Positions 32,961-44,259 of a stretch of DNA of 64,000 nt are shown piece after piece. Numbering within the stretch: the first letter of the stretch is position 1; the number at the start of each line of letters is the position of its first letter. The notes beneath the pieces were generated by a model. That model was not told the origin of the DNA. It searched no databases and saw only the letters and a program-made list of their open reading frames with translations. The stretch lies in NCBI GenBank assembly GCA_022478985.1, contig JAKSZP010014881.1:1-64000 (forward strand), in the 5' to 3' direction. The stretch is from Massospora cicadina (taxonomy: Eukaryota; Entomophthoromycota; Entomophthoromycetes; Entomophthorales; Entomophthoraceae). Both the position numbers and the translations under genes were made by a program.

Positions 32961-33440
32961 TTTAGTTTACCTTTTTCACAATGAAGTCCCTTTTGTATGG
33001 GAAGAATTGCAGCAAGCTTTTGATATGTTGCACAAAGCCTTAGTGAGTGCACCAATCTTAGCCCATCCAGATTTTTCCAAACCTTTTATGCTCTTTACTG
33101 ATGCCAGTAATATTGCTATTGGAGCCATTCTGGCTCAACATGATTTCAGCCTGGTTGATCACCCCAATGCGTACTATAGTAAACTCCTTTCTAAGTCTGA
33201 ATGCAATTATAGCTTTACCAAGAGAGAATGCATTGCAGTTTTGTCCGCCATCAAGCATTTCCGCCCTTACCTCTATGGCAAGCTTTTCACTATTGTCACA
33301 GATCACGCTTCCTTGAAGTGGTTGTAACAAAATTAAGGATCCTGATGAGCGCTTATCTAGATGGGCGTTAAAGCTCCAGAATTATGACTTTACTTTTCAA
33401 CATCACGCTGAAGCTATTCATCAAAACGCTGATGGACTTT
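32960..33440 (+). pseudogene. Gyp-4 RNase H
   Basis: The open stretch 32953-33327 contains LFTDASNIAIGAILAQHDFS, then NYSFTKRECIAVLSAIKHFR and TIVTDHASLKWL. The catalytic Asp of TDAS, the Glu of KREC and the Asp of TDHA are all present. A frameshift after KWL shifts the tail (DPDERLSRWALKLQ-type block) to another frame. RT precedes and integrase follows. Confidence 0.9.
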
Positions 33441-33445
33441 CTTGA

Positions 33446-34640
33446 TTGCCTGTACTAACATTATTCTCTGCTGAGGAGGATCGCATCTATGACTTGATTG
33501 GTAGACCTGAGCTCTGGTACCAGGAATCTAAGGATGTTATATCAAAGCTACAATCCTTAACTGAAGAAACTCAGGTTATAGAAGGTTCATTCTACAAGAA
33601 GTTGGGATCTAAGTGTTTGCCCTTTATTTGGCCCTCTGTGAGGACTGGTATTATTATGGTGGCTCATCAAACTGTAGGGCATGGAGCTGTCGTTAAGACC
33701 CTACAGTGGTTGAAAAATCATTGTTACTGGGATAACATGCTGGAATCTTTACACGATGTGTTGGAGACTTGTCTCACTTGCCAACAATAACGTGGTGGAA
33801 TCCTGATGTTCCAAAACAAAATTGTGGGACCTTCCAAAATTTTCTCTACTATGAGTATTGATGTGGTGGGTCCTCTCCCTACTGCCACTTATGGACATTG
33901 ATATATTCTGTTAGCTATCGTCCATTTTACTAAATGGATTGAAGCTATCTCAGTCTCCACAGTCTACGGTGAGGCTACGGTGTCCTTTCTTTTTAAGCAA
34001 GTTTTCACCAGGCATGGTATCCCAAAAGTCCAGTTATCAAATAATGGGACCAAATTCATTTCTCAGGTAGTATCCGAGCTGAATAACTAATGAGTACCTA
34101 TCAGTAATTTACATCCCCTTACAATCCTTCTACTAATGGTGCAGTTGAATGAGCAAATGGTACCCTTGTATCCATTCTCAAAAAGATGACTTCCAATGAC
34201 CTAGTAGATGGAATCACCTTTTGCCTAGTGCGATGTTAGCCTAAAGAGTTAGTTACAATCATATATTTGTAATCTCTCCTTTTAAAGCTTTATATGGTTG
34301 GGAACCTATTATCCCCTCAAGTGTACAACCTATACTTGAGGAGGCTACCCCGCAAACTACTGATTTAGCTATGGGGACTAGCTGTTAAAATCATCCAAGT
34401 ATAAGCTTTAGCTTCAAGTTCCCTTGCTTCTACCACCTTAAAAGAGGGAACAATAACCAACGCTAGTAGACCTACGCTACCTGTATATCAAATCAGGGAT
34501 CTTGTACTCTTTTATCACCATAGGCCGGGAGGAAGGATTCACAAGCTTGACACCTTTATGGGCTGGTCCTTACCGTATTATTTATTGGTGGGGTATTGAA
34601 CATTCCATTGCAGCTGTTGATACTGGTACTGTTATCAATA
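33446..34640 (+). pseudogene. Gyp-4 integrase
   Basis: The zinc-binding domain at 33650-33790 reads VAHQTVGHGAVVKTLQWLK and then ETCLTCQQ (HHCC pattern). The core starts with MSIDVVGPLPTATYGH (first catalytic Asp at 33859-33861). The second catalytic site reads HGIPKVQLSNNGTKFISQ, where Asp has become Asn (AAT). The third region near 34120-34180 reads like a YNPSTNGAVE segment with its Glu. A degenerate C-terminal part follows to 34640. No chromodomain. Inactive by the Asp-to-Asn change and several stops. Confidence 0.85.
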
Positions 34641-34698
34641 GAGTGCCGTAGATTTATTTTTACGTATGTTCCCCCTAGGCAAGATCTTGAGGGGGCAT

Positions 34699-35259
34699 TG
34701 TTGGGGATTCAACTACAATAACTGAAATTACTCAAGATCGAGAATTAATATCTCAGTCTAATGAGATTGCAAAATCTACGTTGGAGATATCCAATTTTAG
34801 GATAGAATAAAGATCAACCCTTCAGAGTTCTCAACTTTTCTGAAGGATGTTAAGCTATCTTATGAGGCAGAAAATAATATAAGAAGGTCAGTCTCATCAA
34901 ATATGAATCTTATCAGATCTAGCCAAACACAAGTATGGTATTAGTAATCAGCAATATTGGTCATCTAATAGGAAGAATCTTACCTCAGGTGCATCCCAAA
35001 AATCCTCACAAATAACTACTAAATCTACCCCTATAAATATCCCTCATTTCTAACAAATAAAGTACCTCTATTTTTGTCTCACGTAGCTTAATTTTTGGTC
35101 TTTTACTACAGGATTCTGTATTCCTGATTGGAAATCAATTATGGCAGCGGAACTAATAACTTCGTTGCACTTGTGTTGACCTTCACTAGATCTTTGGAAC
35201 TTTTAATTTTGTAGCCTTTGTAGCACCTCTTGATTATAATTTCTCACGGATTTCCAATA
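34699..35259 (+). repeat. Gyp-4 3' LTR with preceding polypurine tract
   Basis: Partner of 28332-28892. The tract CTTGAGGGGGCA immediately before it would prime plus-strand DNA synthesis. The downstream flank CCAGG is the target duplication. Confidence 0.9.
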
Positions 35260-35264
35260 CCAGG

Positions 35265-36008
35265 TTAGACAATATGCTTAAGAAAGTTTGTTATCTAAAG
35301 AAACATCACCAGTTGCGTCTTCCATCGTTTTTGTCAAGAAGGCTGATGGTTCTCTCCAACCCTGGTTGTATTATGAACATCTGAACAAAATTACAGTACA
35401 CAATCCCTACTCCTTTGCCCCTGAAGCAAACTATCAGTCAAGAGATTGCTAAGTCACGTGTGTTCTCAAAGCTTGATCTTGTTAACGCCTTCAACCAAAT
35501 ATGGTTGATGGAATGGCTAGAATGGCTTACCACGATCCAAACAAAACAAGGTATTTTCAATTCCATGTAAAGCCATTGGTAGAATGCGCCAGCCACATTC
35601 CAAAGAATGATCAATAGTGTGCTGAGTGTTCTCCAATTTGCTTGCGCAGTCACATATATTGATGACATCTTGGTTCACTCCCCAACTTTAAAGCAACATG
35701 CAAAAGATTTGGAGGCAGTAGTGGATGCTTTGCATAAGGCAGGCCTATAAGTTAAGCCTTTGAAATGCGAGATTTATAAGGAGGAAGTTACCTTTCTCAG
35801 AAACCTTGTCCTAAAAAATGGTTATGCGATTCTCCCCCAGAAAGTTGGACGCCATCTGCGAATGGCCAGCTCCAACCACCCAAAAACAATTAATAAGTTT
35901 CTTGGGCACCATTATTTTCCTGAAGAAATTTTCCCAGGCCCTTTCCCAGTTAGCCGCTCCACTTCACCCCCTCACAGGTAAGAATGTACCATTTTGTTGG
36001 ACACCTGA
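35265..36008 (+). pseudogene. Chr-2 reverse transcriptase
   Basis: RT resumes right after Gyp-4. Readable blocks are SIVFVKKADGSLQPW near 35330, SRVFSKLDLVNAFNQIW near 35457-35505 (catalytic Asp kept), NAPATFQRMIN near 35585, and the catalytic box YIDDILVHSP at about 35656-35685, with both Asp intact. The later EVTFLRNLVLKNG (FLGxxV block) and a thumb region run to 36008. Frameshifts occur between blocks. Confidence 0.85.
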
Positions 36009-36491
36009 GTGCCAGTAGAATTCAAGTCAATTAGAAGAGGTGATCTTACCACCCCCATCCTAAAACATGTGGACCCTTCCAAGTCATATATCTTTGCTTG
36101 CAATGCTTCATCAGCGGCAGTGGATGCAGTTCTACTCCAGGAGCACAATGGTCTAGAACATCTATTCGCTTACTTTTCCCGGAAATTCTCCTCTACTGAG
36201 CAATCATGGGCCATCTATGATAAGGAGTTGGCAGCTATAGCATGGGCTTTGACTCATTGGAGGTATCTGTTACAGGGTGCCCAGCATGAATTAATGATGC
36301 GTATGGATCACCAAGCTCTTCTGTATTTCTGCAAACCACAGAAATTGTCATATAGACAAGCTCATTACTATTGGGATTTGTGCAGTTTCAATTTTAAATA
36401 TAAATTCGTGAAAGGCGCATTAAACGTGATCCATGATTTACTTAGCCGCAGCCCAGCTTACTACCCTCAGACTCAGATAAAGTTGACCTAG
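36009..36491 (+). pseudogene. Chr-2 RNase H
   Basis: A 160-codon open stretch covers most of the domain: SYIFACNASSAAVDAVLLQE (the usual ETDAS Asp is Asn here), GLEHLFAYFSRKFSSTEQSW, then YDKELAAIAWALTHWRYLLQ with the active-site Glu, MRMDHQALLYFCKPQKLSYR, and a VIHDLLSRSP end. One of the most intact decayed domains in the window, but the first metal-binding Asp is lost. Confidence 0.85.
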
Positions 36492-37560
36492 TTACCATGT
36501 TTCCTCCACTCAAATTTTATCTATTGTCCCCCCTATGGTCTCATCAATCGACTTTTTTCTGATGCTCCTCTCATTTCATAAGTTTTAGCAGCTCAAATGA
36601 CCTGCTCCAAAGGAGTGGAGTTATGTGATCAATTGCAACTCCAAACTCACAAACATTCCCTATATTCCTTGGTGGAAGGTCTCATCTATTTTTTGGTCTC
36701 GGGTTTGGGTTCCTCCTCTTTTTTCAAGCTGAGGTGTTTTGGGCGCATCATGATCCTCCCACAATTGGCCATCTGGGCAACAAGAAATTATTGATTTGAT
36801 TAAACGTACTTATACCTGGGTGGGTTTATTAAAGGAAGTTCTGTCCTGATTGCCATTGTGTTACCTGCGTATGGGTCAAGTCAGATCAATCAGGGATAAA
36901 TGGCCTCCTTCATCCTTTACAACAGGCGGAGGGTCCATGGACATTGGTGTCCGTGGATTTTATTGTCAAACATCCCTGTTCTAATGGGTTTATGGCAGTA
37001 ATGGTGGTGGTCGATCATTTTACCAAATTTTCCTATTTATTCCATGTTTTTCTGTGATTACGTAAGAAGAACCATGCGTCCCTTCATGTGCCATGTGTTT
37101 TCTATGTTTGGTCTTCTTCAGGAGATCATCAGTGACCGAGGTTCACTCTTCACAGCACAGTTCTTGAATGAACTCTTATTCCTTTTATAAATATCCATCT
37201 ACCATTCCACAGTGTATCATCATCAGTCCAATGAACAAATTGAGTAGTTTTCCAAATCTTAGAACATTATTTGCACTGCTATGCTGCGGCTGTATGGGAT
37301 ACCTAGACTAATGACCTCCCCCTCGCTCAATTTGCCTACAACAACAGAATTAACGCTTCTACAGGGTTTTCTCCATATGAAGCAACGTTAAGGTATAGGC
37401 CCTCATTTTTGGTCAGTCCCTTCTTGCATTCTGAGGTCCCAGCTGCCGCAGATCATGCTGAGCACATTTGGTCTACTCAGTCCTTAGTGAGGGAGCATTT
37501 CACTAAAGCTATCAATTATTACTTGCGGTTTGTGGATTGAAAACGGCTTCCTGGTCACGA
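36492..37560 (+). pseudogene. Chr-2 integrase
   Basis: Zinc-binding text near 36790-36870 includes EIIDLIKRTYTWVGLLKEVL. The core is readable in shifting frames: a SVDFIVKHPCSNGFMAVMVVVDHFTKF-type block near 36950-37030, then LLQEIISDRGSLFTAQFLNE near 37120-37175 (second catalytic Asp kept), a VYHHQSNEQIE-type block near 37205-37245, and a FAYNN block near 37330. Broken by many stops. Confidence 0.75.
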
Positions 37561-37567
37561 CGTAGTA

Positions 37568-37980
37568 GTGAGTTCATATGTTATGCTCAATATGCACCAT
37601 TTTCAGATGCAGAAACTTTCTCAGAAGTTTGCAAGCAAGCGTTTGGGTCCCCACTTGGTGGCTGAAGACTTGGACAATGGTGAATTCCAGTTAAGGATGC
37701 CAGCTTACTGGAAACTGCACCCCATCTTCTACGTTTCTTGGTTGTCCCCATTTAATGGGACTGTTCCCATAGACCCAGAGCCTATAGTAATTGAGGATGC
37801 AGAGGAGGCCGAAGTGGAGAAAAATTAGTGTCCCACAAATATCAAAGGTCAGTTCAGTATCTCGTTACCTGGAAGGGCTATCCAGCCTACAAGAACAGTT
37901 AGGTTAAGGCCTGTGATTGCGCTAACTGCATAGAACTGGTCGAGGAATTTCATGAGTCCCATCCTGACGCTCCATGTCCC
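37568..37980 (+). pseudogene. Chr-2 integrase C-terminus with chromodomain
   Basis: The integrase tail has QKFASKRLGPHLVAEDLDNG, then PAYWKLHPIFYVSWLSPF. In another frame it is followed by QYLVTWKGYPAYKNS and KACDCANCIELVEEFHESHP, the aromatic-cage and C-terminal helix pattern of a chromodomain. Chromodomains of these elements direct integration to marked heterochromatin. This places Chr-2 among chromoviruses. Confidence 0.85.
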
Positions 37981-38159
37981 TCCCCCAAAAATTGCGACTT
38001 TAATGGTGATCAAGTTGCCCAAGGCTCACAAAAATGTAGCCCTCATGCAGTTTGCTGCCGGTGGCGCCCTTCCTTTGGAAAAAGGAAAGGGAAATGTAAG
38101 CCCAGGGGAACAATCCCTTTGCGTAGATTAGGCAATCTTCTCATTTCTGAATAATAAGG

Positions 38160-39495
38160 GTCCAAACAGGGCGACCTTGACCACGTGGTAGATGAGCACT
38201 GGGTAACAGCGCCTCTCCAAAGATTCCTCCCCCAGTACCTGCATTCACCTCTGCTGAACTGTCCGCCAAATTGAGAAAATATGCACTGAGATTACTGGTT
38301 CGAATATGAAAGGTTCAAAACCAACAGGTTATAATCCTGATGATTGGAAAACTAATAGTTGAGAAGGGACAAGTATCAAATTATTTGCCAGAATCGCCAA
38401 CAGTTTCAAGTCAGCTACAGTATGATCACTGACACCAAACACCCCTTGAAATCATCTGAGATGATCCCCAATGAGCAGATGGTACTTTTGGGGACTATCG
38501 CAGCTAATTTATAACCCTTATCTAATAAATTGGGATTTGCATCCAACATGACTCATTTGGTCAGACAAGCGCCCCAGTGACCAGGCACAGGCAAGTTGGG
38601 CATACCGAACTTATTTTCAACCAATTGGGACTGCCCCTATGTGGGGTGGCCTTGGTGAATTCTTGTTGCTTGTCAGGCCAGATTTCATTGCACCAACTGA
38701 TGAAAACACAGATGAGCCTTGGTCTAGGAAAGCGCTGATGAACCAATAGTGACTCAGCCTGCCAACAAGTCCTTCAGTGTCAGTTCTATTTAAAATTATT
38801 TTACCCTCTCCCCCAAAAATCTATCAGTTTTGGTCGAATTTAAGGCCCTGATCCCTGCTTGGACCTACTACCAAATTGAACACTATTTATTCATTTGCAT
38901 CACATAGAGGAAATTGTTGGTCAATTCTCTTTATTTTCCTTTCCATTAAAATTCCCACTAGTACCTTTTTTTATTTGCTTCTTTTCTTATTGCCAAAGTC
39001 CTAAGGGCACTAATATGGTGGCCTGTCAGCCTCCACACCAGATGGGCTTTACTAGTTTTGATGATTACCATCACTCCAACCATAGACTACTGGATCCAAC
39101 GCGCAAGTAATTTCTGGGAGGTTAACCTCATTATTGTATCTATCTACTATCAAGATATCAGAATTCTGTGGCCTTATATATTTCGCTTTTAAGCAAGGAT
39201 CAACCCTTATCACTACATTAGTGATTAGCCCTTCCACCAGCAACTACTGAAGTAGTAAACCCACTAGTACAATCCCCTACAGCAAGACCCACAGTGTTTG
39301 GGATTGTATCTGCTATGTTCATTATTGGGTTTATTTTCATGCTCGTCCTACATCTGTGAGCCATTGATACCCAATTCACAGTTCCATACAACGTTATATA
39401 AGCGGCAATGCCACTGGCATTCTGGCATGCTTTTTGGGTGCTCACGCATCCCAACTGGCAGGCCAGTCTAAACTTCTTCTGCCGTTTTCCTGAAA
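38160..39495 (+). repeat. Chr-2 3' LTR
   Basis: Partner of 25382-26718. After it, Gyp-2 gag resumes on the minus strand. Confidence 0.75.
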
Positions 39496-39893
39496 AAAGC
39501 ACTCAACAACAAAATATAATTCTCCTGATGTCATTATAGCCGTTGTATTTATTAGTTCATCATGGAAGGCATTGAAGGAGCGGAGAAGTGACTTGAGCAG
39601 CTTCCAACAGAAAATATACAATTTAGTAATTGTTGGGTATATTGTTGAGGTTCTCATGGTGAAGTTAATACTGATCTTTGTCAACGGAAGGTAGGGTAAA
39701 CTGGAATGTGGCCCAAAACTCTGAACACTTGGCTGCATGGATGATACTTCATATTTCAAGGTGCTAATCCATCAAGTGATGCTTCTTGGCCAATTTGTAG
39801 GTTGAGTTTCTTGGCTGCTATTATTTTCATCATCTATAGATAGACATTTTCTCTTGGACAGCTTGATGCCGCCTATAATGAGCACCGATTTTC
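39496..39893 (-). pseudogene. Gyp-2 gag, N-terminal part
   Basis: The minus strand at 39759-39496 and the following bases up to the LTR align with the start of Gyp-3 gag (12250-11930). Shared plus-strand landmarks include GATAGACATTTTC, CTTGGACAGCT and GAGGTTCT. It is the 5' end of the Gyp-2 coding region, separated from the rest by Chr-2. Confidence 0.65.
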
Positions 39894-40355
39894 TTAGCGT
39901 AACAATTTTCTTGAAAGATTTCAAAGTTTGAAATTAATCTTTAAGCTGTAAACTAGTGGATAGATTGAAAATAATAAGTCGGTCAAACTTGACTACTTTA
40001 CAGAGTTTAGAAACCGGTGAATTATAGGACATGTGGGACTCAGTGCCTCAGGAACCTTTTTGGCTCTGCATGATCAAGATATTTATTGCCTTCTGGATTG
40101 TTCGCCAGGTTGGCACATTCATTGTTCTGCATCATATACATGACTGCAGTGGTGGGGTCACAAATCTCGAGGTTTTGGAAATAATGATATTCTTGAAGGC
40201 ATTTCCATCAATTCTTGTGCACATGATGCATCCTGATCAAATCTCATATTTGCGCCTTCAGGGTAAGTTTCCATTTGCATTGACTCAAAAGGTGACTAGT
40301 CAATACTTATTTAGGATTAAGGATTTTTGATTGCTCACCATCTCAAGATTTGACA
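39894..40355 (-). repeat. Gyp-2 5' LTR
   Basis: Partner of 8188-8647, 32 kb away, with the same order of landmarks. It ends near TTTGACA at 40355. No clear target duplication was found with the bases before 8188. Confidence 0.7.
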
Positions 40356-40826
40356 GTCACATTAGGCAAAAGTTGTGCAACAAGTCAGCTCCACAAGGAA
40401 GAAAATAAGGATTATTTAGAAGATATCAAAAGAAGCTTTAGAAACAACAAAGCCCAACTTCTGCTTCAAAAATTAATAAATATTTAAGGAGTATGTTTCA
40501 GAATAGATCCAGTTGAGCTGTGAGGGGTCCAAAACCACCAGGTACCTGCAGGAAGGTTAGAACCCTTCAGTTGTCAATAGTGAGAAGAATGATGAGCCAT
40601 ATAGCAAGTATACTGATTAAAAAAGGGTGATAAAACGTATGGTAGCTATGATGAATGGCTAAAACATCCAGCATTTGCTTAGGGAGAGTCCTCCACAGAA
40701 AAATTTATAGATGTAAAAAAGGGGTCAGGAAACTTTATTTCTGCTTGAACCCACTTTTGAATGAATTTTAGATTTTAAATTTTAAATACAAATTGAAATC
40801 CAATTGGCTGTGTCACTGACCCACTG
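40356..40826. other. Unassigned stretch, possibly Chr-1 gag
   Basis: No open frame or motif. If Gyp-2 lies inside Chr-1, this should be the upstream part of Chr-1 gag on the minus strand. I could not confirm it by similarity. Confidence 0.3.
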
Positions 40827-42650
40827 ATGTCCACGGCTCCACCGCCTGATGCTCCCATGTGGGGAAGCGGTGAAACCCCACACAGCGTTTTCCGTTGGGG
40901 GGAACGCGCCCAAACCAGTTCATACAGTCATAACAAATCTTTAGGTCATTCCATTCTACCCAATGATTTTGCCATCTACCTCGCACAATCCCAGGTGGTG
41001 CTCCGCTTCCCTCTTATACTCCCCTATTCTTGCATGCATATTGGCCTTTGAGTCCAATATGGGAAGTTGTTCCCATATGAAGACAAAGTTAATATTAAAA
41101 TGTCACAGGCGGTGATGCAACCTTCCAGGTTCATTGATTTCTGCCCTTATAAAGTATACTTCAATCTGGGTTTCACATGCAAAGACAATGCTACCACTGC
41201 AGCAACTATGCCCCTTGTTTTCCAGGGCACCCCAATTCCCACAACGGTCACCCAGCTCACTACTGACACCACATTGTTGGTTCAGTTTGCTGGGTTGCCC
41301 ACACGCCTTCCCCTGAGATGATTCATAAGGAGCTTATGGAAGATTTGGCAGCCTATGGCGCTTACCCTGTTCTTCAATTTGTGGTCCCCATTGGAGCCAC
41401 ACGCCTCTCTGGGCCTTGGGCATTCGCCATGGTCAGCCCTAAATTTACTAAAATTGCAGAGCAGCTTCCCCCTCAAGACTTCATTGCTTCTGCCCCTGAC
41501 CACCCGTTTTGGGCCCATATTGAGGGTGGGTGGACCATATGTGCATCCTGCTTTGAGTTGGATCACTCGAAGCATAGCTTCCCCTACCTTGCTGCTTCTG
41601 CCACCTTGGCAGACTTAGCCACCAACTCCCCATCCACTGACTGCCCTGCAGCCCTCTTGGAATGGGGTGCAATCCTAGCCCCTCCTCCTAACCCTGTCAC
41701 TCCCACGCCTGCAGCAGCCAATCAGGCCCCTCCTAAATCCAGTGCTACCAATGCTCTCACCAATCATGAATCAGCTTAGACCCCAGTTTAGTCTCATGCC
41801 CCAACCCATTCGCCAGCCTCAGCCACCCCTATTGTGGAAAACAATATTTTGTATGACATGAACCCATAGATATCATTCGATGAAACCAACAAAATGGGTA
41901 ATGTAATTGAATAATCTGAAGTCAAAATGAAAGAATTTATCCCATTACAAATCCCCATTGAGATCCCTCAGCACTTTTGTGTCCCACGGCCAAATGACAA
42001 TTTGTTATTCGCTTAACATCATATTGCTTTGGCAGCTGCTGCCAAACATGACACACGTTTCCTCTACAGTGCTGTTGCCCACACAGCGTTAATGCTTGTC
42101 AAAGGTCTTCCCCTCTCCCATTCTAGCCCTGAATTTGACCCCACAGAGCAAAAAGCCATTATTCAGTTTCACAAACACACCACAGATGCCGTTCAGAAAG
42201 TTATTTCCATCTTAAAATTTAAACCAATAGTTACCTGCGCTAGCTCCGCTTTACTCTCCAACTTCCTTCCTTCTTCATTTAATCGGAAAAATGTTTGTAA
42301 ACTTATTCAGTTGCAATTTATGCTGAAAACAATTTCTCTGAGCAAATGATCCTCTGCAAACTCGCCCCACATATTGCTGATACCCCCACGTTCTTGCTCT
42401 CTGCCTTGTCCCACACTCTGTATGATAATGAGGAACACGCAGATGAGCCCCCTAATCCCCCTCCCCTTCTGCCATTTTGGGCTAGGCGGTTTGACACTGT
42501 ACCACCTGGTTGGTTGTGTTCTCATTTTGTGTGTGTAGCTGCTCGTTTTTGGCAGTTGGTAATGTTCAATTTAGTTTGTTTTGGTGTTTTGTTTCAGTAA
42601 TGTACATCCCCTTTTTTCATATCTCTATAAATTTTTAAAAAAAGAGGTAG
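40827..42650 (+). mobile_element. Half-A: ORF1-only LINE-like element
   Basis: Homologous to Half-B (60547-62396) in the same orientation, from PMWGSGETPHSVF / PVWGNGKTPSAIF at the start to GTACATCCCC / GTCCATCCCC at the end. The protein resembles ORF1 of the LINE in layout: a FIDFCPYKVYFNLGF block (compare HYIDVGFTE), VQFAGLPTRLP (compare TFSNLPTTVD) with an ELMEDLAAYG block, and a zinc-knuckle-like CASCFELDHSKHSF at 41548-41589, whose last Cys is Phe. No endonuclease or RT follows. It ends with an A-rich tail (TTTTTAAAAAAAGAG near 42640). Stops are present in the frames. Confidence 0.7.
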
Positions 42651-42658
42651 GGCTTCTA

Positions 42659-43306
42659 ATGTGAGAAGAGTGTCTCTAACTCTCCAAGGAAAGACCTCTA
42701 ATAGGACTAAGGAAATCCCGCCAGTAAGGTGTCAACACAATCATCCTTTATATAAATATACAGAATAAATCCATTAGTAGGTAAACAGTGAGAGAGGCGA
42801 AAGGTATTATTGATAATTAAAGAAGACAATAGTCTATTTAAAGAGGAAGATAAAAAAGAGTATTGGCCAAATTAACACCATTTTAAAACTCACGGGGTAC
42901 TGGCTAGGATCAGGTAAATGAGGATTTGAGTTGATTTCAGCCAATAATGAGAGATTTCCATTGATGGTAGTTTCATAATTCAAGTATGCATTAACTTGAA
43001 ACTTAGAAACAAGAGTTTATTTCCTTTGTTTGGTAATGTTTATTAAAAATAAATTTAATAACTCATTTAAATCATTACTTTCTGACCCATCCATATTTAA
43101 CCCTTATTTTTGATCTTCAGCACCATTGATGTACCGCCTTGAGCCTCATCACGCACCTTATTAGTATCAACCTGGGCTTTCTTGGTCTTAACCCAGCGTT
43201 GATCCAAAATATACTTAGGATCTGGTAGGGCAACCAGCTTGACCCCTTTTGCCATACTAACTTACTCCATGTCCTTCAATTTAAACTAAAATTATGTCAT
43301 GTGGTA
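42659..43306 (-). repeat. LTR-like block related to the Chr-4 LTR
   Basis: Begins TGTGAGAAGAGTGTCTCTAAC (Chr-4: TGTCAAGTGAGAGTCTATAAC) and later shares CCTGGGC, TAACCCAGCGTTGATCCAA and AGCTTGACC in order with 46550-46690. It may be the 5' LTR of Chr-1 or a solo LTR. No coding content. Confidence 0.5.
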
Positions 43307-44255
43307 GACCTCTTAGACTTCTTTCTTATGCAGCCACAAAGTACTTATCATACTCCATCTGCCATATTGAAATGATAGTTTAGCACCAAGTTAGAATACA
43401 AACTAGCCAGTGTTTCTAAAAGTGGTGATCACTTGAGGGGATCATGTACACCACTAGTTTTATAACTGCTATCTTGGAAATGGAAGAATGATTTATATTA
43501 CTTATAGAGAAGCTTGCATTTGCCTTGTCCCGCATTTAGGTTACTTAGCTAAAGCAGCTTACTCATGCCTCCTCTACGGATAAGAAAACTGAACACCTCA
43601 AAAAGTACTTTGAGGATAGTATCTCTAAATTTCCAGAAACCAAAAATTAGAAATTGTCTAAAGCCCGCTTTAAGAGAAGCTTGCTCTTCATAACTTTTAT
43701 TAATTGCAAGCATCTTAAGGAGGTAAAGTGTGAGACTAGTAGAAAATATTTTTATAAAGTAAGTAATTCTAATTTTTATTTTTACAAGATGAGATGACTA
43801 AAAAAGAGATTGGTCGGACAAAAACTATATGGAAAATTGTGGAGTTAAGACTTGAGCAATTTACTGGGGCTTTGACTTCAATCTGGCCAATAACACAAGA
43901 CTACCACATTGATGGTAGTTCTATAACTTGATTATATGTGAGCTCTAGATTTTGATATAAGTGAATTTTATCATTTTGAGTAATACTATGTTTTGAGAAT
44001 GAATTAAATTCTCATTGAATGGATTAAAAATAATGATCCATAATTGTTTAAATTATAGTGAATTTCGGTGACATTGATGTACCATTCCAAACCTCATCAT
44101 GAAATTTCTAAAAATTAGACTGGGCCTGTTTGGGATTGATTAAGCGTTGATTCACATTATATCTGAGGCCAGTGAGGGTGGCCAACTTAACTCTTTGGAC
44201 TTTTTCTACTCATTTTTTGTCACCACAATTTACACAAAAATCATGTCAAGATGCA
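43307..44255 (-). repeat. Probable Chr-3 3' LTR and unassigned bases
   Basis: The part from about 43850 to 44255 aligns with 42890-43306 and 46380-46754; shared are TTGATGGTAGTT, ATTGATGTACC, AAGCGTTGAT and GGCCAACTT. The first 500 bases show no clear similarity or gene. The block precedes integrase, as a 3' LTR should on this strand. Confidence 0.45.
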
Positions 44256-44259
44256 TGGC

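Larger units (their letters stand above)
28332..35259 (+). mobile_element. Gyp-4: near-complete dUTPase-type gypsy inserted in Chr-2
   Basis: LTRs of 561 bp (28332-28892 and 34699-35259) flank gag, protease, dUTPase-like domain, RT, RNase H and integrase in order. Both LTRs begin TGTTGG; they end CCAATA, one transition from the expected inverted CCAACA. The flanks CCTGG (28327-28331) and CCAGG (35260-35264) form a 5-bp duplication with one mismatch. Removing the element and one flank joins the Chr-2 linker to RT in frame, which confirms the boundaries. This is the best copy for defining the lineage. Confidence 0.92.
25382..39495 (+). mobile_element. Chr-2: plus-strand chromovirus inserted in Gyp-2 gag, itself split by Gyp-4
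   Basis: Direct repeats of about 1.34 kb (25382-26718 and 38160-39495) flank gag and protease (26719-28331), RT, RNase H, integrase and a C-terminal chromodomain (35265-37980). Gyp-4 sits at the start of the RT region. Gag of Gyp-2 is interrupted here: sequence left of 25382 and right of 39495 aligns with adjoining parts of Gyp-3 gag (11840-12010). All domains carry stops. Confidence 0.85.
8188..40355 (-). mobile_element. Gyp-2: minus-strand dUTPase-type gypsy split by four insertions
   Basis: Pieces at 8188-8858, 12665-14375, 20841-22756, 23852-25381 and 39496-40355 join into one gypsy element read right to left: 5' LTR, gag with collagen-like segment, dUTPase-like domain, RT, RNase H, integrase, 3' LTR. 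Each break is occupied by a separate element: Gyp-3, the LINE, solo LTR S1 and Chr-2. The LINE break is proven by an 18-bp duplication. The Gyp-3 and Chr-2 breaks are supported because the flanks align with uninterrupted sequence in related copies. The element's own pieces total about 9 kb. Confidence 0.85.
4788..43306 (-). mobile_element. Chr-1: old minus-strand chromovirus-type gypsy element, split by later insertions
   Basis: RNase H (4960-5400), RT (5540-7020, itself split) and protease (7101-7340) of one minus-strand gypsy are readable, followed by probable gag up to 8187. At 8188 the LTR of Gyp-2 begins. The remainder of Chr-1 gag and its 5' LTR should lie beyond 40355; an LTR-like block at 42659-43306 resembling the Chr-4 LTR is the best candidate. 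The RT and protease resemble Chr-3 and Chr-4. The integrase is not seen and would lie left of 4960, where Gyp-1 ends. The left part is well supported; the right end is inference. Confidence 0.55.
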
